Positions 1 to 10,323 of a stretch of DNA of 64,000 nt are shown here, piece by piece (the first letter of the stretch is position 1; every line of letters begins with the position of its first letter). Position numbers and translations under genes: made by a program. Where the stretch lies: assembly GCA_003194525.1 (NCBI GenBank), contig NBIV01000081.1, positions 62,001-126,000 of the forward strand. Reading direction: 5' to 3'. Source of the DNA: Gracilariopsis chorda. Taxonomy: Eukaryota; Rhodophyta; Florideophyceae; Gracilariales; Gracilariaceae. The notes beneath the pieces were generated by a model, which was given only the letters and a program-made list of their open reading frames with translations, was not told where the DNA came from and did not search any database.

Positions 1-2
1 AT

Positions 3-1841
3 GCCATTTCCTCCCTCGAGAAAGGCGACTATCTTTACTATTACGCTTCGGACACCCGCTATCGCTACAGATTTCACATTTCTTCTGATCGAACGTATCT
101 GTGCTGGGGGGACGCTCGTGCCGTTCGTCTCAGCACTTATGCGGGCGTTTTGTTCGGACCCAAGTCCGCCGTCTTTCAGGATCTCGGGCCCCGTCTCGTT
201 GACCCCGAGTGGCTTTGTTTCTCGCTCGTCAGCAATCCATCCGCCCACTCTGCCACTCAGGTCGACACCGTTGACCTTGTATGCGTCTCTGTCGATCAAC
301 TACACCGTTGGTTGCTCGGCTTGCAATCCCTGTGCAACCCGGATAACCAACAGCTCTTGCACCGTGTCACTCTAGATGACATCGTCAGATTCCGCGTCAT
401 CTACAAGCTCCGCGCCCACGCCCATGCCAGGGGGCTCACCGTTCGACGCTACATTCTGAAGAGGGTTGCGGAAGCCGGAAGACGGAGGAGTTCTGCCGAT
501 GCCAATCGCGCTCAACTGGATGAAGCCCGTAATCTTGAGGCTGAGTTGGCGCGTTTGCAGAAAGCCCTCATCGATTATGCGCGCCGCGAAACCTTGCTCA
601 ACACCTCTTTGAGAGATTTTCAAGTTTCATGGGAGATCGACGCAAAGGATGTTGAGTTGTTACACCCGATTGGTCAGGGTGCGTTTTCCGAGATGTGGAA
701 AGGTGTGTGGCACTCCACTCCAGTTGCCGTTAAGAAGCTTAACACCAGAACTGTCACCGAAGGAATCATTAATCACCAAGAGCATCGTTCCCATGCTGAA
801 CACAGTGGTTACGTGCCTACGGATATTGCCATGCAGCACGTGGAGCAGATGGAACGAGCTGATATTTCTCCGGAGGATAGAATCTTGCTGAGAGACTTTC
901 GCCTAGAGGTGTCCATGTTGAACAAGCTCAGACATCCGAATATAGTGTTGTTTTTGGGAGCTTGTACTGTGCCACCCCAGCTTCTTATCTTGACCGAGTT
1001 TTGCCATGGTGGAAGCTTGTTTGCTGCTTTGAGAAAGAGATCATGGCGGAGATGTCTTTCCTTGCAGGATTTGCGACAAGTTGCGAGGCAGATTGCGCGT
1101 GGTATGCGATACTTGCATACTTGCCATGTTATTCATCGCGATCTCAAGTCTCAAAACATGCTCTTGGACAGGCCTGTGGAAGATGGATGCCCAGTCCTTA
1201 AGGTGGCTGACTTTGGACTCAGTAGACAGTTCATGGGCATCGGAACAGTTTCGGGCTCTGTTGCGGGTGTCATGACAAGTGAAACTGGGACGTATCGCTG
1301 GATGGCTCCGGAAATGATCCGGCATGAACCGTACAACGAAAAGGTTGACATCTACTCGTTTGGCGTGGTGATGTGGGAAATGTTTTCATGCGAGATCCCG
1401 TTCGCAGGAATGACGCCTATCCAAGCTGCATTTGCAGTTGCCGACAAGCATTTGCGGCCGAAGGCGGAGTCGGAATACGCCAGACAGGTGGTGATCCCAA
1501 CTGCTTGGCGAGCGCTAATAGCACAATGTTGGCATAAGGATTCTCATCAACGACCCAGATTTAATGAGATACTGCAGGTGCTGGATGAAATGGAGACGTG
1601 CACCGAGGACGAGGTTCCAAAATCACTGAGCCTGTCCAGTGGCCGTGTGCTTAACGTTTCGACAGACAGAAGGAAGGAGATTCGTAATCCACAAGGACGA
1701 GCAGCTGTCGAACCCAGCCCTGCTGCTACCGTAGACAAGAAGGAAACAGAAAACCCCAACGACCTTAGGCATGTGAAGACAGGACTACAACACTCGGGTA
1801 GCGCTCCAAATCTCAGACATGTTTTGAAGCACGAAGTGTGA
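3..1841 (+). CDS. PH-domain Raf-like (TKL) protein kinase, 5' partial
   Basis: Serine/threonine (TKL, Raf-like) kinase, probably membrane-recruited and cytosolic. The frame is open from the window edge, so the start lies outside; an internal Met at base 150 would cut the first domain. Counting from base 3, residues 1-105 look like a PH-like domain (strand pattern GVLFGPKS, then W-CFSLV, then W--GLQ--C at its end). A charged, coiled-coil-like stretch follows near 160-205. The kinase domain runs from about 218: glycine loop GQGAFSEMWKG, VAVKK lysine at about 244, HRDLKSQN with the catalytic Asp near 380, DFG near 403, then WMAPEM and the CW--D---RP motif. All catalytic residues are present. An insert of about 40 residues lies between the beta-3 lysine and helix C. 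The last 90 residues are low-complexity and Ser-rich. No introns are seen and it ends in TGA. The family is certain, the substrate unknown. Confidence 0.9.
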   Translation, partial: AISSLEKGDYLYYYASDTRYRYRFHISSDRTYLCWGDARAVRLSTYAGVLFGPKSAVFQDLGPRLVDPEWLCFSLVSNPSAHSATQVDTVDLVCVSVDQLHRWLLGLQSLCNPDNQQLLHRVTLDDIVRFRVIYKLRAHAHARGLTVRRYILKRVAEAGRRRSSADANRAQLDEARNLEAELARLQKALIDYARRETLLNTSLRDFQVSWEIDAKDVELLHPIGQGAFSEMWKGVWHSTPVAVKKLNTRTVTEGIINHQEHRSHAEHSGYVPTDIAMQHVEQMERADISPEDRILLRDFRLEVSMLNKLRHPNIVLFLGACTVPPQLLILTEFCHGGSLFAALRKRSWRRCLSLQDLRQVARQIARGMRYLHTCHVIHRDLKSQNMLLDRPVEDGCPVLKVADFGLSRQFMGIGTVSGSVAGVMTSETGTYRWMAPEMIRHEPYNEKVDIYSFGVVMWEMFSCEIPFAGMTPIQAAFAVADKHLRPKAESEYARQVVIPTAWRALIAQCWHKDSHQRPRFNEILQVLDEMETCTEDEVPKSLSLSSGRVLNVSTDRRKEIRNPQGRAAVEPSPAATVDKKETENPNDLRHVKTGLQHSGSAPNLRHVLKHEV

Positions 1842-2769
1842 GCGTTTGTAGAAAGTGCTAATGAGGACCGGAAAGACTTCCGTCTACAGGAACTGGCCAA
1901 GGCTTCTAATTACAGGGTGATGATTGCTCTTTTTTTCGGCAATGCGCTGGAATGCAACTGGGAACTGGTATTACGGACCGAAAGAACATAGTACAAGTGG
2001 TTGTCTTCCGGTATCCCATGAAGATCTGTTCAGCCTTATTCTTACAGCGCCTGATTATAACTCGTCTGCATAGACAATTCACGCCACGACATTGGCGTCT
2101 ATGCGCACGAATTTATTTTGATCAACCTTGCGTTCCAAGTGTAAATAGTTTAAACCAGTCTTATTCGTTCACCAATCTCGCCTTGCTCACGTTCAGGCCT
2201 TGAATGCTCCGAAAAGGCTTTTTGATGACGAGAAAATGATTCAAATGCATGCCTCTGCGCACGAATGTTCAGGCTTCATGCGCAGGGCGAATGCGGTGAA
2301 TGCAATACTGATGAACGTTCAAGTAGCGAATAGTGAGTGATGATAGGCATCTTTCGAGCTTATCAAACTGGACTGGAGTAGTGCTGCGATTTCGCGATCG
2401 ACGTCTAGTTCATTTACAGATGATTCGATGTGTTTATGTATGTACGCATGTTTATGGACCGTGCTCCAAGTTCCGAAGACACGTTAGGGTTTCTTGCAAA
2501 AAGAAACCCTCTCTCTACTAAGCTAGGTTATTTCTGTTCCAGTAGATGGACGGCGTAGCTCTTGGGGTGTATGTTTGTATGCCTTGTCTGGGTGAAGTAG
2601 TCCCAGTAAAGCTAGAAAGGGCAAAAAGACTCTACTCCTACCAAATCTGTACTTAAGAGCTACCCTCCAAGGCAGGCCCCTTTCCGATCCATTCAGCTTG
2701 CCTCTGATTCGTGCCGGCTGGACGATATGCTATCCGCCCGTAATCAACGCCAGACGATATTGGGCATAA
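1842..2769. other. Intergenic, no gene recognised
   Basis: This is the 3' flank of the kinase. No open frame here resembles a known protein, and the short frames are unsupported. Its far end meets the AC-rich tail of the LINE remnant. Confidence 0.5.
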
Positions 2770-3478
2770 TGTGTGTGTGTTTATATGAGCTCGCGTCTCT
2801 AATTCCAAGACTGCGGTAGGGGTTACATTGAGAAGAACCCCTCTCTCTCTAGATACACCAACAGCTTTTCTGGCCATGTCCTTACTATTGATTCGGCGTC
2901 AGAGCCCTTCCTCTCTCGGAGAGGCGGGAGCTCTCGACGCCGGGATTCCGCTCTTCGGCGGCATCTAAGAACGAAATGGTCTACACTATTAAGTATGTTG
3001 AGCCCATATCCGAGCGAGCAGAAGCATTTCCTGTTGTTGAGAAAAGTGGAGACTGGATGTAGCGTCGGAACGTGACCTGTAAATATCTGCGACAGGGCTG
3101 TATGCGCCCTCCTTAGAGTCAATACCTTTGATAGTGTCTCTGGGACTTCGCTTACTGGCTCTGTGCTAGTAAGACGGACGCGGGTTCTCTGTTTCACTTC
3201 CAGGAAGTTATCTCTTTCCGGAGCTGCTGCGCTAAGGGGAGACCAAGGCTCTTCCTTGCAAGTTCGTCGGCAGCTTCGTTTTGTGGTAACCCGCAGTGTC
3301 CCGGTATGGCTGAAAAGCTGTTGGTCTCCGTGAGAGACCCAATCGCCTGTCCATTTCGCTTCCTTCTTTGGCGGAAGGAAGACGGGTACACCTCGTGAAG
3401 GCGGATCGGCTTGTACCCGGGCATAATGATGGAAATGCAGCATTCCATACGCTCCCCTAGTACTTCATCTGGAGCCAA
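2770..3478 (-). pseudogene. Non-LTR retrotransposon (LINE) 3' remnant: RNase H and C-terminal region
   Basis: This is the 3' end of an RNase H-type LINE, broken by a frameshift. In one minus-strand frame (3194-3478) the RNase H signature appears as IPGHCGLPQNEAADELA. After a shift into a second frame (2823-3443) the C-terminal region continues, with TGHVP and the cysteine/histidine-like pattern DHFVLRCRR that usually follows RNase H in such elements, and it ends EREGFFSM then TAA at 2823-2825. Directly after the stop comes a tail rich in AC repeats (2770-2820) that closely matches the 3' tail of the R1 repeats in this window. The reverse transcriptase is not recognisable. A 107-codon minus-strand frame at 3677-4000 may be more of it, but this is not shown. 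Confidence 0.7.
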
Positions 3479-3479
3479 G

Positions 3480-4478
3480 AAGTGGGTGGGCTCCGTGAAA
3501 TATAGAGTCGTCTCTTTGTCTCACGTACCTGAACAGGAGCGGAAAGACAGGGAAAACTTGACAGGGTAGATGGATGTAGATTTAGATGCTCCGGGTAATT
3601 CATCTGAAGAATGTCTATCTCGTTTTCGTGATTGGGGGGTATGAGCGCTCATAAATAAAACAGCTCTGCGCAAAGCTCACTCGACTCTGTCCCGGATTCT
3701 CGTTTTCAGGAAGTCCGGCGAGTTCATTGTCGCTGTCAGGAAGTTAAGAACCGAGGAAATGTGAGACTTGTCCCATGCCTTGATCTGCAAATGCCATATT
3801 GCTTCTTTGATTTGGGCTACTGCGGTGGAGAGGGACATCCCGGGAACCGTCTGCGTCCCCGACAAGGGCTTTTCTGTGAGCAGGAGGTTCTGCCAAGCTG
3901 TCTGTATTGGCAGATAATCTAACTCGACCCTTGCCTGCGGACCAAATCCGACGTGAAAACCAGGTACAGACAAGGTCTGGCTACGACGGTAACCAAACAA
4001 AGAGGCCAGACATAACTTAACTAACCAAACAAAAATTCAGGCATACGTCGGCGTCTGATACTGGTTTGTGACTTGACATTCAAAGTGCGTCGCAATGATG
4101 ATCGTTGTGCCGGACAGGTCGTTCGTAGTGTGTAGAGCACATCTCCCGGCCTTGTTTCTCAAGTCGTAATGGGCCCATGTAAGAGTTCATCGAGTGCAGC
4201 CTTGTAAGCTCTGGGGCGGCTCTTTGAAGTCTGGGCTATAGATATGCATGTCATGCTACGCCGCTGAGCCCCGCCAACGAATAAGGCCCGGGAAGGCTGT
4301 GGAAGTTTGCCTCATTTCCAGTAGTGCTTGCGGTATCGCAGTTACATCTGGGCCCATAAGACTAGTGTCAAATGGACGTCGAAGTCTCGATGATTCAACC
4401 CCAAAGCAAGACAAACGTTCAGGTGACTTGAAGCGACTATCACATCTCTGCAAGGACTGAATAGATGAAAGCTCTGCG
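3480..4478. other. Intergenic; possible LINE debris and LPMO upstream region
   Basis: The minus-strand frame at 3677-4000 (107 codons) sits upstream of the LINE remnant in its transcription direction and may belong to it, but no reverse transcriptase motif is visible. The remainder would contain the promoter and leader of the oxygenase gene starting at 4479. I see no clear TATA box. Confidence 0.35.
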
Positions 4479-5831
4479 ATGGCGGCTTTCACTGTGCTTA
4501 TCTGTGTGCTGCTGTTTGGCGGCGGAGATGCACATGGACTTCTCAGCGACCCTCGTCAGCGCGGGGCATTAAAAATTAGCAATCATATAACGCAATCGAT
4601 TGATGTAAGCGCTCCCCAGGATTACGAGTGCCACTTTCCCTCCGGAGACAAGTCAATAAGACCAGGCGCTGGGTATGAGTCTGTCAGGCGTGATGCAGGG
4701 TATTACTGGACACCTTATGAACCGCTGAACCCAGGGTTCAGATGGCGATGTGGAGTTTGCGGGGACGAGTTATACGGAGCGCAACATCATTTACGAGGCG
4801 GGAAGTACTATGGTGATGGGAGAAGGGTGCGGACGTATGAACAAGGAAGCATTGTGTTCTTCGAGTCAGAGATTGTGACGCATCACAACGGATTTTATGA
4901 GTTTTATGTATGTGACATTGACCGATGCGGAAACGATATTTCGGCTCGATGCTTTGAGCATGGACATTGCACAAGGTTACTACGCGCGCGGGGTCCATGC
5001 GATTCAGGGGATCATCGGCGCTGTGGTCCAATTGATAGAAACTATCCAGGACGATGGTACCTTCCGTGCGGAGGAACGGAACCTCATCTAATGGGCGGTC
5101 AACAGCTGTCCTTAGCGTACTTGCTGCCGCCATGGCTCACTTGTGAGCATTGCGTGATACAATGGTACTGGACTGCGGCGAACACATGCAACCCCCCGGG
5201 CGTGCAGGAGTACTTCACCGGACCGGACGCACCGCGATGGGGAGATTGTCGTGGACAGGGTGGTGCCAGAGGCGGATGGAGCAGTAACAAGGGCTTGTGC
5301 GGCGGCGAACATTTCCCAGAAGAGTACTGGCAATGTGCGGATGTCAGAATCGTGCCGAAGGCTCATGGACATCATCCGCCGCATGATGACCGCTTGCAGG
5401 GCAGTCATGCGCCACATGATGAGCACAGCCACAGCGGGGTTGGCACTGGTGCAAGTGGTGGGCATCACGGCTCACATGAGGGCAATGAAGGGCTGCGTCC
5501 ACCGCGGCAGACGGGCTCATCGGCTTCCACCGGCAGTGGGGTATCCGTCGGCGCGCGCAGCGGAAACACCAGCGACCGGCGCAATGGCGGCGGCGAGCAG
5601 CCTGGTTCGCACGAACAGGGGCATGGCGGTGGTGGAGAGAACGAAGGCGGCGAGGAGCGCGGCTCTCGCGAAGATCAAGGATCTGACGGGGCGCATGGGC
5701 ATGAGGGACAGCACAGCTCTGGCGAAGGCGAGGGCGAGGGAGAAAGAGGCGGAGACGAAGAGAGACGAGAGGGCGATGGGGATGACGTGGATGCGTCCGC
5801 AGCTCTCGGCATCCACCACACACATGTGTGA
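4479..5831 (+). CDS. Secreted lytic polysaccharide monooxygenase-like protein (AA15-like), His-rich tail
   Basis: Predicted secreted copper enzyme that cleaves polysaccharide oxidatively. An 18-residue signal peptide ends before His19 (start of HGLLSDPRQRG), so processing would expose the N-terminal His of a copper histidine brace. The second brace His is in THHNGFYEFYVC (His135/136), and a Tyr at about 283 in EEYWQCADV sits where the family has its axial aromatic residue. The domain is Cys-rich, as expected for disulfides, and ends near residue 292. These features match the chitin-binding type 4/AA15 group; chitin versus cellulose or another glycan cannot be told. Residues 293-450 are a low-complexity tail rich in His, Gly, Glu and Ser, not part of the catalytic fold, possibly metal-binding or wall-interacting. 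Met at 4479 is chosen because it places the signal peptide and His correctly. Single exon, TGA stop. Confidence 0.78.
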   Translation: MAAFTVLICVLLFGGGDAHGLLSDPRQRGALKISNHITQSIDVSAPQDYECHFPSGDKSIRPGAGYESVRRDAGYYWTPYEPLNPGFRWRCGVCGDELYGAQHHLRGGKYYGDGRRVRTYEQGSIVFFESEIVTHHNGFYEFYVCDIDRCGNDISARCFEHGHCTRLLRARGPCDSGDHRRCGPIDRNYPGRWYLPCGGTEPHLMGGQQLSLAYLLPPWLTCEHCVIQWYWTAANTCNPPGVQEYFTGPDAPRWGDCRGQGGARGGWSSNKGLCGGEHFPEEYWQCADVRIVPKAHGHHPPHDDRLQGSHAPHDEHSHSGVGTGASGGHHGSHEGNEGLRPPRQTGSSASTGSGVSVGARSGNTSDRRNGGGEQPGSHEQGHGGGGENEGGEERGSREDQGSDGAHGHEGQHSSGEGEGEGERGGDEERREGDGDDVDASAALGIHHTHV

Positions 5832-6124
5832 AAAGGGCGCGCAATGCGGTAGTGAGATTGAATATTCATGTAGTACAAGGGTACAGAAGAAGCAGTGACA
5901 CGCGTGTACAGAGTCTGTACTACAGACGTTGTAATTTGCAGTCACAGAAGCCACCCGCTCTACGGTTGTGACCATTCTGTAGCGATTCCGCACAAACGGC
6001 GCGTCTGCGCCAGGGACCTCCGCTCCTCGTCCCGCGCCGTCCTATTTCCGTTCCCACTTGCGGTTGCTGCCGCCGTCATCCGCCCCCTTTCCCGCATAGC
6101 GCAATCCCTCCCCCTTCCACACTC

Positions 6125-6751
6125 ATGTCTCCTTCCACCACCGTCCCCCACATCCCCCTCCCACCCGGCCCCGGCGTCCCCGTCGAACTCAACGTATACG
6201 ACCTCCAGCATCCCGATAACCCCGACGCAGTCTCCACGCTGAACGGCTATCTTTATACATTCGGCGTCGGTCTCTATCATAGCGGTGTCTGCGTCTACGG
6301 AGTTGAATATGCTTACGGCGGTCATCCCTCCGCACACACAGGCGTGTTTACGACGCCACCCAAGAAAGCGCCCGACGCTCGTTTCCGTCAGACTTTGCTT
6401 ATAGGCTTTACGCGTCTCTCCCCAGACGACGTGGCAGAGCTTGTGCAAGCCATGTCGGTCATTTGGGTTGGAAACACCTACAATTTACTAACGCGCAATT
6501 GCAACCACTTTGCAAGTGATCTTTGCGAGAGGCTTACTGGTAAAGCCGCCCCCGAGTGGGTTAATCGTGCCGCCTGGCTGGGCGAAAAGGCCAAGTTTTT
6601 GCTACCAAAGGGATTCGACACCCCTACTGCTGCCCCCGTCACCGCTGAACGAGCTCGAGAGCAGCAGCTTACCGAGCTGATGGAGGGGCCGCTCACAGAT
6701 GAAGACGAGTATCAAAGCGAGAATCACACAGATCCTGACCACGATCAGTAA
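6125..6751 (+). CDS. PPPDE/DeSI-type thiol isopeptidase
   Basis: Papain-like cysteine peptidase of the PPPDE family, whose members remove SUMO or ubiquitin from proteins in cytosol or nucleus. The catalytic pair is visible: His52 in GLYHSGV and Cys126 in RNCNHF. The order His then Cys is the circular permutation typical of the family. The segment between them includes the usual VYGVEYAYGGH stretch. The core is about residues 18-160; the C-terminal 45 residues are acidic and disordered. Total 208 residues, normal for DeSI-2-like proteins. The start at 6125 leaves a short Pro-rich leader before the domain. It lies 293 bases after the oxygenase gene on the same strand; nothing suggests co-transcription. 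Which modifier it removes cannot be read from sequence. Confidence 0.92.
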   Translation: MSPSTTVPHIPLPPGPGVPVELNVYDLQHPDNPDAVSTLNGYLYTFGVGLYHSGVCVYGVEYAYGGHPSAHTGVFTTPPKKAPDARFRQTLLIGFTRLSPDDVAELVQAMSVIWVGNTYNLLTRNCNHFASDLCERLTGKAAPEWVNRAAWLGEKAKFLLPKGFDTPTAAPVTAERAREQQLTELMEGPLTDEDEYQSENHTDPDHDQ

Positions 6752-7086
6752 CGCAACGCATTGCTTCCTTTTTCGATGTACATCAGTAGCTTGCTCCACC
6801 ACCTCCCCGACCACACAAACGCTCACATACCACCGTTGTCCACTAAATTCATCTCGTCACCGTCTCATCCCAACCATCGATCCATCTATACAAACCAATT
6901 TCGCTTCAGTTCTTTATCCCAATTAACTTTTAACTCGTTTGTACCTAGTACAACAACAGAAGCCAGAAACTGGTTCTCATCCCGAACCTCCTGCCTTCGC
7001 CGATACTTTTTCAACAATCTGGCAAACAAGCACCAAACTCCTCTCCTGTCAGATCATTTAAACCCACAACACTAGATAAACAGAAA
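6752..7086. other. Convergent 3' region between isopeptidase and LYR genes
   Basis: AT- and C-rich sequence without a recognisable gene, probably holding the two facing 3' UTRs. No strong hairpin is evident. Confidence 0.4.
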
Positions 7087-7341
7087 TCAACCCACATATG
7101 ATATCCTTACCTTTTCTTGAATTTGATGTAGTGCGTCTCTGCCAATCACCAACTTTCTGTAGATCTCTTCTCTGTTACTCAATCCTCTACTTTCTTCAAA
7201 CTCTTGTCTTGTCGATTGGCGTAGCTCGGTCTCCACGCTCTGCTTGTTACTGTTCTTTTGGTTTCGGAAAATGCGCGCTGTTCGCAGTATTTCTCGGTAC
7301 AGTTGTATCGCTTCTCGTCGTAGGTTCGCTGATGCCGCCAT
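7087..7341 (-). CDS. LYR-motif (Complex1_LYR) mitochondrial protein
   Basis: Small LYR protein, 84 residues, of the group that serves as assembly factors or accessory subunits for respiratory complexes and Fe-S delivery in mitochondria. The signature tripeptide Leu14-Tyr15-Arg16 lies in AIQLYREILR, followed by FRN, then a basic/acidic helix and FEESR, EEIYRKL and GRDALHQI, the usual three-helix pattern. The open frame extends upstream to 7479, adding 46 residues rich in Ser/His/Arg. I chose the internal Met at 7341 because LYRM proteins are normally 80-110 residues and start just before the first helix; the longer form could carry a targeting leader. TGA stop. It faces the isopeptidase gene tail to tail. 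The LYRM subtype is not assigned. Confidence 0.85.
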   Translation of the reverse strand: MAASANLRREAIQLYREILRTARIFRNQKNSNKQSVETELRQSTRQEFEESRGLSNREEIYRKLVIGRDALHQIQEKVRISYVG

Positions 7342-9357
7342 TTCCAGTAGTTGGCGCGACCGGCTCGTTGACTCGACAGCTTCGCGGGAGTGAGAAAGCG
7401 AGAGAAACCAGGGGTGACGGGCTTGCTGGTGAGAACTGCGTGACGTATGCAAATGTAACTTCGTGATATAAGGATACACGAATATTTCAAAAACACCTTT
7501 GCCCTCACCTTTTCAAGTTCGATATCTATGCACACGGATCACGTTGAGCACACTTGCGAAAATCCCAATCAGAAAGTTCGGAGACCCACCCCAATGCCAG
7601 TTCCGCTGATCTTAGTCGCTCTCCTGCAAGCTCTTGTTTCAGATTTATTTATCTTCCCCTCGTTTACTCTTGTTTTGATCCCCTACCACAGCGCACCAGC
7701 TGCTAACCTTTTACCAGCAAAGTTTGTCTGTTACTTCCTGGGCTGTGTTCCCAATTCCGAATAAGCGGAAAAGTGTTCACAGCTCGGTTACTTCAACACT
7801 TAGCATGTTAATGCATCATTCCGACGCGCTGGATAAGGACTTTTACAATTCTGAAACATCGACCCGCTCCAGACGGTGACTACTTCTCTCAGATAGAGCT
7901 TCGCTCTTCGTTGCAGCGGCCTGCGAGAGCTCAACGGATAGATTCTGTTGACTTGAGAGAAGCAGAATTTGTTCCCCACTTGCATGTCTCAGCTTGCTGT
8001 CGGGTTGTTCTTTATCATAAACTTCCCTTACACATGTGGTGCCAGAAGACAAGCAAGAGCATTCATTGATACGAGATGTCGTTAAACTCATCCAAGCGAA
8101 ATCGGATGAAGTTTAAGCGATCGTAGGCCATCTCTAGAGCTGCGGTGCTGGGTTGCTTTGTGCTGGATTAGTACTGCGCTGAGGGATCACGCGGGAACCG
8201 CCATTGGCCTCGTCTTGGGTATAATCCGTTAATCCGCCCGGCTTGGTATGCCAACCTTCCTGCTGATAATCAGGAGGAAGCAAAATGGATCCGGAACTGA
8301 GTCTACGTCGAGAACTTGACCTTTGCGGCAGAGACTGGCTTCGTAGATAGTTGGTACGTCGAGGTCAGAATTAGGCTTCGTCCGCCCATAAACAGCAACA
8401 ACAGCGAGCGAGTATAGCAGTACAGTACTTGAATATCGCCAAACCATGCTTTGTAGTCAACTGAAGACTTGTTCGACATGCAAGGACAGAGATTTCTGTC
8501 AGGGTTTCCAGTGTGTGTGTGTGTTGTAAGGTCTCGTGTGCGTAAGTCCGAGACTACGATAGGTTTGTTTGTCCAGCTTATCTGGCCCTCTTCTAACATT
8601 CGATTTCACGTCGACACCTTGCCTTTCTCGACGAGAAGGAACCTCTGTTCGCCGTGGCGCTGTTGTATGGCTACATCTGAGAATATTGTTTATATAAAAG
8701 AACTACATCATGGCGGGCAAAAGCACTTCCGGTCGTGACAGTCTGTAGGCACCAGGCGTGGTAGGAACGTAGCGGGATAACACTTGCATCACCAACCTCT
8801 TACGACTCTCGTCCGTGAAAAGGCTGGTTTACCATGACGGGGAACAACACATTGCGCCATATTTGAGTGTGATAGATACCAAAAGGCATCATCGCGATAT
8901 CTTATCTATCATTCGATAACCAATAACTCGTAGAATGTTGGAACCAGTCGTGATTGCTTTACTTTCATGGCAGACACATCATATTCGTGTTTGAAATACC
9001 ACTCAACGGTTGCAAGGACATCTCTAAGACTCATTCTCGAGTTGTTTGCAAAAGGAATTCAAATCACAATTTGAGAAGGGCACCCGCTTAGAACCCCACG
9101 GACCTTGGTTTACGAAACAAATTTAGGTCGGCTAAATCGCATGGAACATGAGAAGCCGCACATCTCTTCTTTCCAACAAAGGTATCTGACGAGTTTTCGT
9201 ACTCTTTGCTTTTTCTATCTTGTGGGTCACTCCGTAGCCACAAGAACTTCTCCGTAAGCTGAGGAGGTGAAAAGGAGTTGGTATTCTAGAACTGCATGAA
9301 ACATAGTTAATGTTTTTTGTCGAGGCATAGTTTTGAAGACAGAATACGGAACATCTT
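7342..9357. other. Long intergenic stretch without recognised gene
   Basis: About 2 kb with only short frames of no recognisable family. It should include the LYR gene promoter (from 7342 upward). A short (GT)n microsatellite lies at about 8511-8524. I see no transposase, RT or RNA gene. Confidence 0.4.
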
Positions 9358-9915
9358 ATGGAAGGGCAAGCTGCATCAAAAACAAAAGAAGTGAAGCAGT
9401 GGTCATTGGCACACAAAGGGATTAACATAGACGCCTTCATCCAGAAAAAACCGGCCGTCCTTAAACTGAAGTTCAATTTGCCATTGAAAACGGACGGACA
9501 TCGTATGCCTCCATTTGTCTTGGACCTACCTCTACCACTGCCTGACAAAATAAACGTTTTGCTTCCAGGATGTAAAGTCATCATCCAGTTCACGAAGTTC
9601 AATGAAATATGCTGCTTTCTGCACGACAAATCACTTCTAGGTCCGGACAAAATGAGAGAGCTTGGTAGAATTGGAAATGTGTTTTGGGGACTGTGGAGCA
9701 GGGACATCAACGACAAGGCTTATGTGACTGTGTTCCAGAAATACGACGACGAAGAAAACAAAGCGTACTCGGTGGGCGCTAATGGCGTTGTTGTGGAAAA
9801 TGAAGCCTTTATTGTACTCAAGTATCACAGGTACACTTGTGATACAACCACCATGACTTCGCCTAGTCGCGGAGAAGAAATCCCTGCTAGAAAAGACTCT
9901 ATACATTCCTCTTAA
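9358..9915 (+). CDS. Hypothetical protein, 185 residues
   Basis: Open frame from ATG at 9358 with an in-frame stop just upstream (9334), so the start is bounded. The product is lysine-rich with alternating hydrophobic stretches (VLKLKFNLPL, KVIIQF, NVFWGLW) and looks like a folded protein, but I recognise no family, signal peptide or membrane segment. Long antisense frames overlap it (9132-9716 and 9637-10170), which weakens the call. It could be a lineage-specific gene or a decayed element gene. Confidence 0.35.
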   Translation: MEGQAASKTKEVKQWSLAHKGINIDAFIQKKPAVLKLKFNLPLKTDGHRMPPFVLDLPLPLPDKINVLLPGCKVIIQFTKFNEICCFLHDKSLLGPDKMRELGRIGNVFWGLWSRDINDKAYVTVFQKYDDEENKAYSVGANGVVVENEAFIVLKYHRYTCDTTTMTSPSRGEEIPARKDSIHSS

Positions 9916-10323
9916 ACTCATTCTATGCTTCGGCGTGCTCTGCAGTTTAGGAAATTGGAATGCGACAATAATGAAGATGGAAGGAGTGCTCTTTGCATGT
10001 ACACAGAAGCGAATCGAGGAAAATGCTCCATGGTATGACTGCACTTCAAAACGTTGTACCGGAGTCGTGCGACAATTGGCCTTCGAGTTGTTTCCTGGAA
10101 GTTCGTGCAGGTGATTTGCAAATGACCAAACAACTCTTTCTGAATCTGACACCAAGTGCCTCTCTCGCAAGAATTAGCCTGTATGGTACCAATCAACACG
10201 TATAGGACATCCAGTGACAATCAAATGGATCCAACTCATCCTCCATACGCACAACAGGAACTTCATGGATCGATGACTGCAGCTCCGGAAATACCATCTG
10301 CGAAATCAAGGAGCATTGTATTC

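Noticed and set aside
5344-5993. Several long antisense and off-frame ORFs over the oxygenase tail
   Set aside because: They are shadows of a GC-rich, low-complexity coding region; the plus-strand frame has the signal peptide and family motifs.
7098-7466. Plus-strand 122-codon ORF opposite the LYR gene
   Set aside because: The minus strand carries a clear LYR domain, so the plus frame is its shadow.
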